A stretch of DNA of 64,000 nt, from positions 43,530 through 107,529 of the forward strand of contig JAJDCO010000097.1 in assembly GCA_029260795.1 (NCBI GenBank), given 5' to 3'. Made by a program: the position numbers and the translations under genes. Of this stretch, positions 32,030 through 40,668 are shown in pieces (positions within the stretch are counted from its first letter, which is position 1; each line of letters opens with the position of its first letter). This DNA comes from Planctomycetota bacterium (GTDB taxonomy: Bacteria; Planctomycetota; OFTM77). The notes under the pieces were generated by a model that was given only the letters and a program-made list of their open reading frames with translations, made no database searches and had not been told where the DNA came from.

Positions 32030-32539
32030 ATGGTGCAATTCAGAGCTGGCGCATGCTTGTTGATCTGCTTGTCGGTGTTTCTCGCCTTGGAAGGTGTCTT
32101 GGGACTTCATCATCCGGTCGGTACGTCGCACGCCACAGCCTGGAATGCCTCGGATCCACTTCCTTGCCGATGCAAGGGGCAAGTCATCCTCACCACTGAG
32201 GACGAGGACTGCGATTGTGATGATATTCTGTATGGTAGTCCCGAGATAACGCACGGCCCTTGCAACCCCGAGCCGACGTGCGACCCTCAGGAAGAAGCCA
32301 AGTGCGACATCAAACAGCCTATAAACATCGAGCAAAACACGGGCTCATGCACCGTCTGCCTCGTCAAAAGCGGCATAGCTCTGTGCGATACGTACATTCG
32401 AGACGGTACCTTTCTTGTCAAGGGCAAGCCGGCCTGCGATAGCTCAACGACGGCAGAAGTTCGCTGCGACGGTGTGACCGGAGCTCTCGTTGCAACCGTC
32501 GAGCTGAAGTGCAACGACTGCACCTCCTACGTTGAGTAG
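32030..32539 (+). CDS. Exported cysteine-rich protein, unknown family
   Basis: 169 residues from ATG 32030. Signal peptide: AGACLLICLSVFLALEGVLG. The mature part has clustered cysteines (PCRCKG, CDCDD, CNPEPTCDP, KCDIK, SCTVC, LKCNDC), about 15 in 145 residues, suggesting disulphide bonds or metal binding outside the cytoplasm. I do not recognise the family. The frame is open upstream to 31862, crossing the ten-G run, but the signal peptide and GGAG upstream favour 32030. G+C is about ten points below neighbouring genes on sampled lines (34 of 60 at 32221 and 32341). The next gene starts 27 bases on and probably forms a pair with it. Confidence 0.68.
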   Translation: MVQFRAGACLLICLSVFLALEGVLGLHHPVGTSHATAWNASDPLPCRCKGQVILTTEDEDCDCDDILYGSPEITHGPCNPEPTCDPQEEAKCDIKQPINIEQNTGSCTVCLVKSGIALCDTYIRDGTFLVKGKPACDSSTTAEVRCDGVTGALVATVELKCNDCTSYVE

Positions 32540-32566
32540 TGCCGTCGACTGAGGAGTCCGATAACA

Positions 32567-33301
32567 ATGAGCGGAGCAAGGCCGGTCGTGTCGTGGTGGG
32601 CTGTCATTGGTCTGGGAGTCACTCTTGGTGTGGTCTTGCTGTTCCTGTTCAAGGATGGGGACAGCTCCGGGGCAGATCGCCGCTCGCAAGACACGCCCGT
32701 GGTGCCCAATGCCGCGCCCTCGGTGACGCAAGAACCGTCGCATCCGGTCCCTGCGGCCGACGAAGTGAGCTCCACCGAGCTGCTGAAGCAGCGTTCCGAT
32801 CAGGACGGCGCCACGGAGCACGCGGAGGCCTCGCCGGTTGGCGACGTGAATGAGCACGCCTTCTCCACTTCTCTCGCTGACGAGCGCTGGTTCGTCACCG
32901 AGGGAAATACGTCGCTGTGGGGGGACCGGAGGGTCAATCCGGGTGGGTTGCGGCTCGCAGACGATGCGGCCCGGGAGTTTCGAGCGCTCTTGCAGGATGT
33001 GGCGGCACATGTCGAGTCCGCGGTGGGGGAGTACCGCAGCATTTGCTTCCGAGTCGGGAAAGAGAAGCTCAACCGCGGCGAATACGAGATCTACCGAACC
33101 GACGAGCCGCTCCAGCGGCGCCATGAGGACGAGTACTTCACCTACCGCTTTTTCGACAAAGGGCGGGTCATGGTGGCTCGGGTAGATCCCGCCGACCACC
33201 CGGAAGTTCAAGACAAGCTCGCCGCCGCCTATCAGGCTCAGTCAGAAGCCGCCGCCATTCTGGCTGACTTTGTGAGGGCCCACGGCGAGAAGGGCGATTG
33301 A
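32567..33301 (+). CDS. Membrane-anchored protein of unknown function
   Basis: 244 residues. One N-terminal membrane helix (WWAVIGLGVTLGVVLLFLF, about residues 10-28) is followed by a low-complexity linker of about 70 residues and a C-terminal α-helical domain rich in charged residues (RLADDAAREFRALLQDVAAHVESAVGEYRSICFRVG). No family recognised. GAGGAG lies ahead of the ATG. It is 27 bases after the cysteine-rich gene and convergent with the esterase gene 20 bases away. As a bitopic protein with the soluble part outside, it could hold or present the cysteine-rich partner; that is speculation. Confidence 0.66.
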   Translation: MSGARPVVSWWAVIGLGVTLGVVLLFLFKDGDSSGADRRSQDTPVVPNAAPSVTQEPSHPVPAADEVSSTELLKQRSDQDGATEHAEASPVGDVNEHAFSTSLADERWFVTEGNTSLWGDRRVNPGGLRLADDAAREFRALLQDVAAHVESAVGEYRSICFRVGKEKLNRGEYEIYRTDEPLQRRHEDEYFTYRFFDKGRVMVARVDPADHPEVQDKLAAAYQAQSEAAAILADFVRAHGEKGD

Positions 33302-33321
33302 TCCGAAGAGTTCAGTCAGAT

Positions 33322-35229
33322 TCAGCGTGCGCGCTGGAGCTCGAGCACGATCGTGATCCGGTTGCCGTTCGGAGTGATCTCCTGGTTCGGCAGCGTCAAT
33401 AGTCCCTCGCCATCGAGCTGGAACTGACCGGTCCCGACGACGGTGCCGTCGGTGCGTCGGTTGATCCATCGGTAGTACCCGGTGGGATCCAGCATCAGGC
33501 GCTGGAGGCGGCGCGGTGTGATGCGCACGAACTGCGTCGAGCTGTCCGTGGTCCGGAAGCTCATGCGCCAGATGAGTGGCACGTCGATCGGAGGACCGTC
33601 CCAGGGGTTCCAGGACGACGACCACTCGATGTTCTGGTGGACCTCGGTCACTCCGTTCGGAAACACGGTGCCGACGGGTACGTCGAGAGACAAGGCCGGA
33701 ACGGTTTCGTCGCGGACCGCGCCCAGACCGAAGAACGGCACGCCGTTCAGTACGTCCAGCGTGGGCGTCAGGCCCTGGAAGTCCTGCCACACGTGTCCGT
33801 CGGTGCTGACGTTGGCACCAAAGGACTGCCAGCTGTTGTGCAGCGGTCCGTAGCTCGGGTCGCCTTGTGTGATCCATTCGATAGTCGTGTCACTCGAGCC
33901 GAAGCCGATGCCGATCGGCACGGCTTCTTCCGCTCGCCGGGAGACCATCTGGGCTTGATGATCCTGCCAATCCCAAACGCCCGTGCCCTGATGAACCTGC
34001 AGCGGGTCGCCCCACTCGCCGGGCGCCGCCAGGTCGATGGGGAGGTTCTGAGCCTCCGTGCCCCACTTCGGCTCGAGATCAAAGTCCCAGTTCGTGCCGC
34101 CTCCATCGCCGGCTGTTGCGTAACGCGTCATCGGCTCACTCGAGTAGGCGGCCGCGAAGATCTGCGGGTAACGCAGCGCGAGCGCCAGCACTCCGGATCC
34201 ACCCATGGAATGGCCCACCAGGTAGACGCGATTCCAATCGACCTTCGATGCCAGCTCGGGATGTCGCTGCAGGTCGTAGATCATGCGCAGCACGCGACGC
34301 TCCGTGAAGTTCGCGATCACCTCGCCGCCGTCGAGGGCACCTGCGACACGATAGTCGTGGTCGCGGGCAAACCCGAACCACCACGTCTCCGTCGTGTCCA
34401 CGGGACGCAGCTCGATCGCGCAGTAGTTGGCAGGGCTGGTCTGGGGCGGGTAGCTGTTGCTCTGCCAAGGGTGCAGGAAGAGGATCAGCGGAAGCTTGCC
34501 AGGAACGCTGCCACCGCAAACCGTGCTCTCTGGTTCGACCAGCGTGTAGGTGTAGGCGTATTGGATCGAGCGCGCGATCGCAGGATCGAACGGCAGGAAG
34601 CCGAAGTAGGAGTTCGTGCCGTTCGGGGCGTGAAAGGTGGGATTCCAAGACCGAAGATCCATGTATTGGATGAAGATTCGGATGTCTCCGACCTGAGCTA
34701 CCTCGACCGGCAAGGGACTCTCGACCGATTCCGCGACGGGTCCCAGCGTGTTCTCGGTGCTGAAGTCGGTCCGATTCTCGACGCCGCCTGAATCGACCGT
34801 CGTGACGGCATAGTAGCCATCGCCGCTCGAGCCGGAGGTGAAGTCCGCGTCGGCGAGCGTCCAGACCAGGAGCCCCGTCCCCGCCGACAGCTCGAAGCCG
34901 CCGTCGGCGATGACATACCGGTCGAGATAGCGAGCGGCCCAGACCCCGGAGCCTCCGACATTGTAGCGGTCGGCGTAGAAGCGGCTCGAGTCACGCGGCA
35001 CCTCGTAGAGCAGGCTCGCCTGATCGAGGTTGCCGGCCGTGATCGGTTGATCGAACCGATACACGCGGTAGGTCTCATTCTGGTCGTTCGCCAGCTCGGT
35101 CCAGGTCACGAAGGACTGGCCGCTTCGGTGGGAAGCGGTCAGGCCGGTCGGCTGAACGGGGTCGGCCATGCCGGCCCAAGCCATCGAGTGGACGAGAATC
35201 AGGATTCCGAGTGTCCGCGAGACAATCAT
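33322..35229 (-). CDS. Secreted α/β-hydrolase (esterase/depolymerase-like)
   Basis: 635 residues. Signal peptide ends SMAWA. Residues about 24-150 look like a fibronectin-III-like module (PTGLTASHRSGQSFVTWT...YRVYRF, typical interdomain strands). The hydrolase domain starts near 180. PLILFLHPWQSNSY gives the oxyanion strand, and the nucleophile elbow is GHSMGGSG with S341. A C-terminal β-domain follows (LIWRMSFRTT...VRITPRRLQ). Such enzymes hydrolyse esters such as polymer or feruloyl esters; I cannot choose one. ATG at 35229. Exported; alone on its strand, convergent with the membrane-anchored gene and divergent from pgi. Confidence 0.85.
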   Translation of the reverse strand: MIVSRTLGILILVHSMAWAGMADPVQPTGLTASHRSGQSFVTWTELANDQNETYRVYRFDQPITAGNLDQASLLYEVPRDSSRFYADRYNVGGSGVWAARYLDRYVIADGGFELSAGTGLLVWTLADADFTSGSSGDGYYAVTTVDSGGVENRTDFSTENTLGPVAESVESPLPVEVAQVGDIRIFIQYMDLRSWNPTFHAPNGTNSYFGFLPFDPAIARSIQYAYTYTLVEPESTVCGGSVPGKLPLILFLHPWQSNSYPPQTSPANYCAIELRPVDTTETWWFGFARDHDYRVAGALDGGEVIANFTERRVLRMIYDLQRHPELASKVDWNRVYLVGHSMGGSGVLALALRYPQIFAAAYSSEPMTRYATAGDGGGTNWDFDLEPKWGTEAQNLPIDLAAPGEWGDPLQVHQGTGVWDWQDHQAQMVSRRAEEAVPIGIGFGSSDTTIEWITQGDPSYGPLHNSWQSFGANVSTDGHVWQDFQGLTPTLDVLNGVPFFGLGAVRDETVPALSLDVPVGTVFPNGVTEVHQNIEWSSSWNPWDGPPIDVPLIWRMSFRTTDSSTQFVRITPRRLQRLMLDPTGYYRWINRRTDGTVVGTGQFQLDGEGLLTLPNQEITPNGNRITIVLELQRAR

Positions 35230-35551
35230 GAGTGGGTCCGCTGCTGGATCCTACCCTTGCCGGGGTTGCACACAGGTCATCGCGGGGACGGGGCCGCCGC
35301 CGGGCAAGGCGAGTTGTCCAAAAGGGAAAATGTCACTGGCTCTCTTCTAACGTTGCAAGGTTAAACGGCTTCGGGCGTGGCTGTCCAGGCTCTTTTGAAC
35401 CCGGAGGCCGGTTGGATCTCCGGCGAGGCGAGCGCATAATCACCTCTGCCCGCGGGATCGATCGCCGCCCGTGTTCAGAATCGCTCCCGAGAGGCGCCCA
35501 GGCGCTCTCGTCCGAGTCGCCGCCCCAGCAGGATTCCCCCGAGAGGACAGG
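35230..35551. other. Divergent intergenic region, esterase/pgi
   Basis: 322 bases. An open frame reaches pgi from 35471, but the conserved protein starts at 35552 where GAGAGGACAGG precedes the ATG. A patch around 35329-35366 is A+T-richer (AAAATGTCACT, TAACGTTGCAAGGTTAAACG), as expected for promoters, but no good pair of boxes is evident. Confidence 0.4.
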
Positions 35552-37210
35552 ATGATCGACGAAGAATTCGGGCCGGCACTCACCCAGCGTGCGGCATTCC
35601 AGGCCCTGGAGAGACACCGGGACCGTCTCGAAAACCGCTCGCTTCGTGAGCTCTTCGCCGAGGACTCCCAGCGGTTCGAGCGCCTCTCGATGCGCTGGAA
35701 GGATCTGCTGGTCGACTTCTCCAAGCACCGGATCACGACCGAGACGCTCGATCTGCTGCGAGCACTCGCGTGCGAGTGTGGCGTCGAGTCGTTGCGGGAC
35801 CGGATGTTCGCCGGGGAGCCGATCAACGTCACGGAAGGGCGAGCGGTCCTGCATGTCGCCTTGCGCAATCGAACCGGACGGCCGATGCTCGTCGACGGGC
35901 AGGACGTGATGCCCGAGGTGAACGCCGCGCTCGAGCACCTGAAGGGCTTCAGTGAGGCCGTTCGAGACGGACGCTGGACCGGCTACACGGGAGAGCGGAT
36001 CGAGACCGTCGTCAACATCGGCATCGGTGGTTCGGATCTCGGGCCGGTCATGGTCACCGAGGCGCTGGCTCCTTATCACGACGGTCCGGCCGTGCGATTC
36101 GTGTCCAACATCGATGGCGCCCACTTGCATCGGACGCTGAAGGACCTGCGCCCGGAGACGACGCTCTTCCTCATCGCCTCGAAGACGTTCACCACTCAAG
36201 AGACCATGACCAACGCGCGGACCGCACGGGCATGGTTCCTCGAGGCCGCCAGCGATGAGAAGCATGTCGCCCGACACTTCGCCGCACTCAGCACCAACGC
36301 TGAAGCGGTCGCTCGCTTCGGCATCGCCCCCGAGAACATGTTCGTCTTCTGGGACTGGGTCGGCGGTCGCTACTCCTTGTGGTCCTCGATCGGAGCCTCG
36401 ATCGCGCTCGCCATCGGCTACGACCGCTTCGTCGAGCTCTTGGACGGCGCCCACGCTCTCGACGAGCACTTTCGAACCGCACCGATCGAGGAGAACCTGC
36501 CGATCACGCTTGGGCTGTTGGGAGTTTGGTACGACAACGTCCTCGGGTGCGAGAGCCAGGCGATTCTTCCGTACGATCAGAACCTCCATCGCTTCGCGGC
36601 TTACTTTCAGCAGGGCGACATGGAGAGCAACGGGAAGCGCGTGACTCGTGACGGGCGACCGGTGACGTATCAAACGGGACCGATCGTGTGGGGCGAGCCG
36701 GGGACGAATGGACAGCACGCCTTCTATCAGCTCATTCATCAGGGGACGAAGCTGATCCCGTGCGACTTCTTGGCGGCCGCGCGTCCGCACCATCCCTGGG
36801 ACGAGCATCACCAGATCTTGCTCTCGAACTTCTTCGCCCAGACCGAGGCGCTGATGCGAGGCAAGACCGAGACCGAGGCGCGCGCCGAGCTGGAGCAGCA
36901 GGGCCACACGGGCGAGGCTCTCGAGCGGCTGCTGCCGCACAAGGTCTTTCCGGGCGATCGACCCACGACCAGCCTGCTCTATCGGCAGCTCGATCCTCGA
37001 ACGCTGGGAGCCTTGATCGCGATGTACGAGCACAAGATCTTCACGATGGGCGCCATCTGGAACATCAACTCATTCGATCAGTGGGGCGTCGAGCTCGGCA
37101 AGCAGCTGGCCCAGAGGATCCTGCCGGAGCTCGCGGATGCGGAGGAGGTCTCGTCACACGACGCCTCGACGAACGGATTGATGGCTCATTACAAGCAGCT
37201 CCGCCGGTAG
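35552..37210 (+). CDS. pgi: Glucose-6-phosphate isomerase
   Basis: 552 residues, full length for the bacterial large-type enzyme. Signature segments: VVNIGIGGSDLGPVMV, ASKTFTTQETMTNA (phosphate-binding), FWDWVGGRYSLWSSIGASIALA (PGI signature 1), GDMESNGKRV with catalytic E, GQHAFYQLIHQGT with catalytic H, and the terminal FDQWGVELGKQLA (signature 2, with catalytic K). It interconverts glucose-6-phosphate and fructose-6-phosphate in the cytoplasm. The Ser/Thr kinase gene follows after 19 bases, likely on the same transcript. Start at 35552 by Shine-Dalgarno and by homology to MxxxxxxxTxxxAxxxLxxH. Confidence 0.97.
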   Translation: MIDEEFGPALTQRAAFQALERHRDRLENRSLRELFAEDSQRFERLSMRWKDLLVDFSKHRITTETLDLLRALACECGVESLRDRMFAGEPINVTEGRAVLHVALRNRTGRPMLVDGQDVMPEVNAALEHLKGFSEAVRDGRWTGYTGERIETVVNIGIGGSDLGPVMVTEALAPYHDGPAVRFVSNIDGAHLHRTLKDLRPETTLFLIASKTFTTQETMTNARTARAWFLEAASDEKHVARHFAALSTNAEAVARFGIAPENMFVFWDWVGGRYSLWSSIGASIALAIGYDRFVELLDGAHALDEHFRTAPIEENLPITLGLLGVWYDNVLGCESQAILPYDQNLHRFAAYFQQGDMESNGKRVTRDGRPVTYQTGPIVWGEPGTNGQHAFYQLIHQGTKLIPCDFLAAARPHHPWDEHHQILLSNFFAQTEALMRGKTETEARAELEQQGHTGEALERLLPHKVFPGDRPTTSLLYRQLDPRTLGALIAMYEHKIFTMGAIWNINSFDQWGVELGKQLAQRILPELADAEEVSSHDASTNGLMAHYKQLRR

Positions 37211-37229
37211 ACCGCCGGAGCTGCGAGGC

Positions 37230-39944
37230 ATGCATTCCTCGACCGACGGGGAAGGAGGCGCCGTGGATCCTCAGAGCTCCGACATGTTCTGCCAGCCGGA
37301 AGAAGGGGGAAGCAACGAGCGGCCGACGCGCATCGGCCACTACCGCATTCTCGATCGACTCGGCGAGGGCGGGATGGGGGAGGTGTACCTGGCCGAGCAG
37401 GAGGCGCCGCGCCGCCGGGTGGCGCTGAAGGTCGTTCGCAGCGATCGCCTCTCACCGGAGCGTCTCGAGCGATTCTTGCAGGAGCCGCGCGCGCTGGGTC
37501 GTCTGCAGCATCCCGGCATCGCTCAGATCTTCGAGAGCGGCACCTTCGAGCACGCGGGACGACGCCAGCCCTTCTTCGCGATGGAGTTCGTCGACGGCGA
37601 GGCGCTCGACGTGTGGGCCGAGCGCGTTCAGCCAAGCTCGCACACTAGCCTTCGGATGATCGCACGCCTGGCGGATGCTCTGGAGCACGCCCACCAGCGC
37701 GGCATCGTCCATCGCGACCTCAAGCCGTCGAACATTCTCGTGACCTCGGACGGGCAACCGAAAATCCTCGATTTCGGCATCGCGCGCATTCGAGACGAGC
37801 AGACCGAGATCGCGCGGCTCTCCACCCAGACTGGCCAAGTGCTCGGCACGCTGCCCTACATGAGCCCCGAGCAGGTCCGCGGCGACTGGGAGCGCGTCGA
37901 TGGTCGCAGCGACGTCTATGCGTTGGGCGTGATCGCCTACCGGCTTCTGACGAATCGCCATCCGTACGAGCTCGAGTCGCTGCCCCTCGCCGAAGCGGCG
38001 CGCGCCGTGGTCGAGGACGACCCCACGCCACCCAGCCAGCTCGATCGCACCCTCCGAGGAGACGTCGAGACCATTCTCGGCAAGGCGCTCGAGAAGGACG
38101 TCGGGCGACGTTACGCGAGTGCGGCGGAGTTGGCCGAGGACATCCGCCGCTCGCTGCGCGACGAGCCGATCGTCGCTCGCCCGCCCAGCACCTGGTACCA
38201 GCTCTCCAAGTTCGCGCGCCGCAATCGAGGCCTGGTGGGCGGTGTGGCGAGCGCGTTCATAGTCTTGGTCGTGGCGGTGATCGGGATCGGCCTCCTGCTC
38301 TTCGAGGCGAAGGAGACGAACCGCGAGCTCATCGAAGCCTACGGGAGTCTCGATAGCGCGCAGCAACGGGAGCGAGAGCTCGACGAAAGCCTGCAGCTGA
38401 CCTTGTATGAGCTGGTCACTAGGCAAGCCGAGTCCGAGGCGAAGAAGATTGAGATCGCGGACCTGCAAGCGGGCCAGCTCGATCTTCTGCAAGGGCGAGC
38501 ACGCGACTTGTTGGCAGTCGGTTCCTGGCAAGAGGCGGACGAGCTTGCCCGGCAGGCGGAAGCGGGGGCGACGACCGACGACGAGCGTGTCGAGCTCGCC
38601 CTCATCCGCTTCGACAGCCTCCTCGCCCGAAACTACTTGGGACCAGCCGAGGCCCTCTTGAGCGACCTTGAACGGCAGGACATCGCCGATGGCGGATGGC
38701 TGTCGGAGGTGCTTCTGCGTCGAGTCGACCTCGACCTGAGCCGCTGGCAGAACCCTCGGCGAGCCGAGGCGATGCTGGCCGAAGCTCGGAGTATTGGCTT
38801 TCAGGATCCCGCCAGCGAGTGGATGGCAGAGGCGATTCAGGCGCCATCGACACCGCAAGCCGTCGCCTCCCTGCGCCGCCTGATTCAAGTCTCGCCCAAT
38901 CACCTGCGGGGCAACGCGCTGCTCACCGCTCTTCTGATCATGCAGGCGCGATTCGACGAAGCTGCGCCCGTCATCGAGCGAGGTCGATTGATCTTCCCCG
39001 ATCATCCGTGGCCCGTGTTGGCCGACGCCCTGATCTCGGCGTTGACCGAGGACGCCGCCGCGGTGCGGGCGCACGGAAAAGACATCGAAAGGGTTCTCCC
39101 GCATTCAGAAGCAAAGTCGGTCCTTCACGCACTTGAGTCCCTCACCAAGATCCCGGGAGCGGACATCATGATTCGGCCCGCCGGTCAGAGCAGCTTCAAG
39201 CGGATTGGCGACTTCATCGCCCTCGGATCTCTGGTCGGAGGGTTTGGCAAGCCCACGGCGATCGGTTACCTGCTGCCCGCGCTCCCCGCTCTGAGGCGCT
39301 ACCTCAGCGGTCTCGCGGACTTCGCGGTGAAGGTGCTGGCGTTGGCGCTCGGAGGGAAGTCTCCCGAAGCGCCCCGCATCTTGGAGCAGCTGCTCGCGAT
39401 CAACCCGGAGGGCACGCTGATGGCTGTGCGCGGCGTCGTCTTGGACACGCTCGGAGACCTCGACGGAGCCATCGAGGAGCTGAGCCTGGCCAGCCGACGA
39501 CCCGGATTGCTCCGGCGGACGGGACTGACGGCACTTCAGCACGTGGTGGATCTGCGACGCCGCAAGTTCCAGATCCGACAGCTCGACGCGAGCGGCCGCG
39601 AGCGGATGGCCGAAGATGTCCTCCGTCTCTCGGCAGTCCCGATTCGGTTGAATGAGCCCGAGTACGAGGTTTCTACCGCGATTGCGGCCTATCACACGGG
39701 CCAAGAGACGCTGGCGCTCGACATCTTGTCTCGCGCCTTGCAGCAGTGGCCCGAGAATCCTGTCGTCATCGTGCAAGCCGCGGCGATCCTGGCTGAGATC
39801 GATGTCGACAAAACGATCTGGGAGGCGAACGAGAAGCTCGCCGAGGACCCGGGCGCAGAAGAGGAGCATCGGACCTGGGCTCGTGAGAACCGGGCCAGGC
39901 TCATCGAGAAGATCAACGAGCTCCAGGCACTGATGAAGAGGTGA
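37230..39944 (+). CDS. Hanks-type serine/threonine protein kinase, transmembrane, with TPR-like tail
   Basis: 904 residues. Kinase domain about 38-310: G-loop LGEGGMGEVYLAE (44-56), K67 in VALKVV, HRDLKPSN (161-168), DFG (181-183), GTLPYMSPEQ activation/P+1 loop. One membrane helix (about 334-358, LVGGVASAFIVLVVAVIGIGLLLF), then a coiled-coil-like stretch and a long helical region with repeated 'A..E.A....' patterns consistent with degenerate TPRs. Its phosphorylated targets are unknown; the PP2C at 5391 is a candidate opponent. A cysteine (C21) precedes the domain. The ATG at 37230 has GAGG upstream. It is 19 bases after pgi and convergent with the CBS gene 39 bases away. Confidence 0.92.
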   Translation: MHSSTDGEGGAVDPQSSDMFCQPEEGGSNERPTRIGHYRILDRLGEGGMGEVYLAEQEAPRRRVALKVVRSDRLSPERLERFLQEPRALGRLQHPGIAQIFESGTFEHAGRRQPFFAMEFVDGEALDVWAERVQPSSHTSLRMIARLADALEHAHQRGIVHRDLKPSNILVTSDGQPKILDFGIARIRDEQTEIARLSTQTGQVLGTLPYMSPEQVRGDWERVDGRSDVYALGVIAYRLLTNRHPYELESLPLAEAARAVVEDDPTPPSQLDRTLRGDVETILGKALEKDVGRRYASAAELAEDIRRSLRDEPIVARPPSTWYQLSKFARRNRGLVGGVASAFIVLVVAVIGIGLLLFEAKETNRELIEAYGSLDSAQQRERELDESLQLTLYELVTRQAESEAKKIEIADLQAGQLDLLQGRARDLLAVGSWQEADELARQAEAGATTDDERVELALIRFDSLLARNYLGPAEALLSDLERQDIADGGWLSEVLLRRVDLDLSRWQNPRRAEAMLAEARSIGFQDPASEWMAEAIQAPSTPQAVASLRRLIQVSPNHLRGNALLTALLIMQARFDEAAPVIERGRLIFPDHPWPVLADALISALTEDAAAVRAHGKDIERVLPHSEAKSVLHALESLTKIPGADIMIRPAGQSSFKRIGDFIALGSLVGGFGKPTAIGYLLPALPALRRYLSGLADFAVKVLALALGGKSPEAPRILEQLLAINPEGTLMAVRGVVLDTLGDLDGAIEELSLASRRPGLLRRTGLTALQHVVDLRRRKFQIRQLDASGRERMAEDVLRLSAVPIRLNEPEYEVSTAIAAYHTGQETLALDILSRALQQWPENPVVIVQAAAILAEIDVDKTIWEANEKLAEDPGAEEEHRTWARENRARLIEKINELQALMKR

Positions 39945-39983
39945 ATCAGTCCGGCTCATCGCTCTCCTCGCCGAGGATCGGAC

Positions 39984-40484
39984 TCACCGCATGATGAACC
40001 GGAGGTTGGCGATCTCGGTCAGGTCGGGCGGGGAGTGCTCATTCGAGGCGTCATGGCGGCGCTGCTTCCAGAAATCGAACATCGCCTGCAGCACGTCGCG
40101 GCGGCTGACGATACCGATCAAGTGGGTGTCCTCGACGACGGGCAGGTGGCGGAATCCCTGCTGATAGAAGACGGTCGCGAGCGTGAACAGATCGGCACTC
40201 GGCGGCACGCAGATCGGATGCCGCTTCATCATCATCCGCACCGTGATCGGCGTTTCGGATCGCTCGTAGAAGGCGTCGTTGGACAGATGCTCCAGGCAGT
40301 CGCGCTCGGAGAGGAATCCCACCAGCGCTTGAGGATCCCCGTGCTCGGCCAGGACGGGTGCATTGGAGACCGCGTGCTTCTCGAGGAAGCTCACGGCGTC
40401 TTCGAGCCGGACGTCCGGCGTCAGCGTATGGACGTGGCGCACCATGAAGTCGCGAGCGGTCGGCAGGTCGGGGCGTGGGCACAT
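39984..40484 (-). CDS. Two-CBS-domain protein
   Basis: 166 residues with two CBS domains. CBS1, about residues 11-80: ARDFMVRHVHTLTPDVRLEDAVSFLEKHAVSNAPVLAE...LVGFLSERDCLEHL. CBS2, about 81-145: MMMKRHPICVPPSADLFTLATVFYQQGFRHLPVVEDTHLIGIVSRRDVLQAM. CBS pairs bind adenine nucleotides and usually regulate another protein; no partner domain is attached. GAGGAG lies ahead of the ATG. The gene is 184 bases after the Tricorn-like gene on the same strand, but a strong hairpin separates them, so it is likely its own unit. Confidence 0.92.
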   Translation of the reverse strand: MCPRPDLPTARDFMVRHVHTLTPDVRLEDAVSFLEKHAVSNAPVLAEHGDPQALVGFLSERDCLEHLSNDAFYERSETPITVRMMMKRHPICVPPSADLFTLATVFYQQGFRHLPVVEDTHLIGIVSRRDVLQAMFDFWKQRRHDASNEHSPPDLTEIANLRFIMR

Positions 40485-40605
40485 GGCGGTTGGCTCCTCG
40501 GGTCAACGGGGAGTACGGCGCCGCCGGAACGCCACGAACGATCACAATGCCATCGAACCATGTGGAGCCTGGAATTGGAAGCCGGTGAAGCGACGGGCCC
40601 AAAGA

Positions 40606-40643
40606 GAAGCGCCCGGCCCTCGTTGAAGAAGACCGGGCGCTTC
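40606..40643 (-). terminator. Intrinsic-type terminator after the Tricorn-like gene
   Basis: GAAGCGCCCGG / CCGGGCGCTTC: an 11-bp perfect stem with a 16-base loop, 25 bases after the stop of the minus-strand protease gene. On that strand the stem is followed by TCTTTGGG, a short U-tract. Confidence 0.7.
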
Positions 40644-40668
40644 GAGATGGACTGTGCGAGTACCTTGG

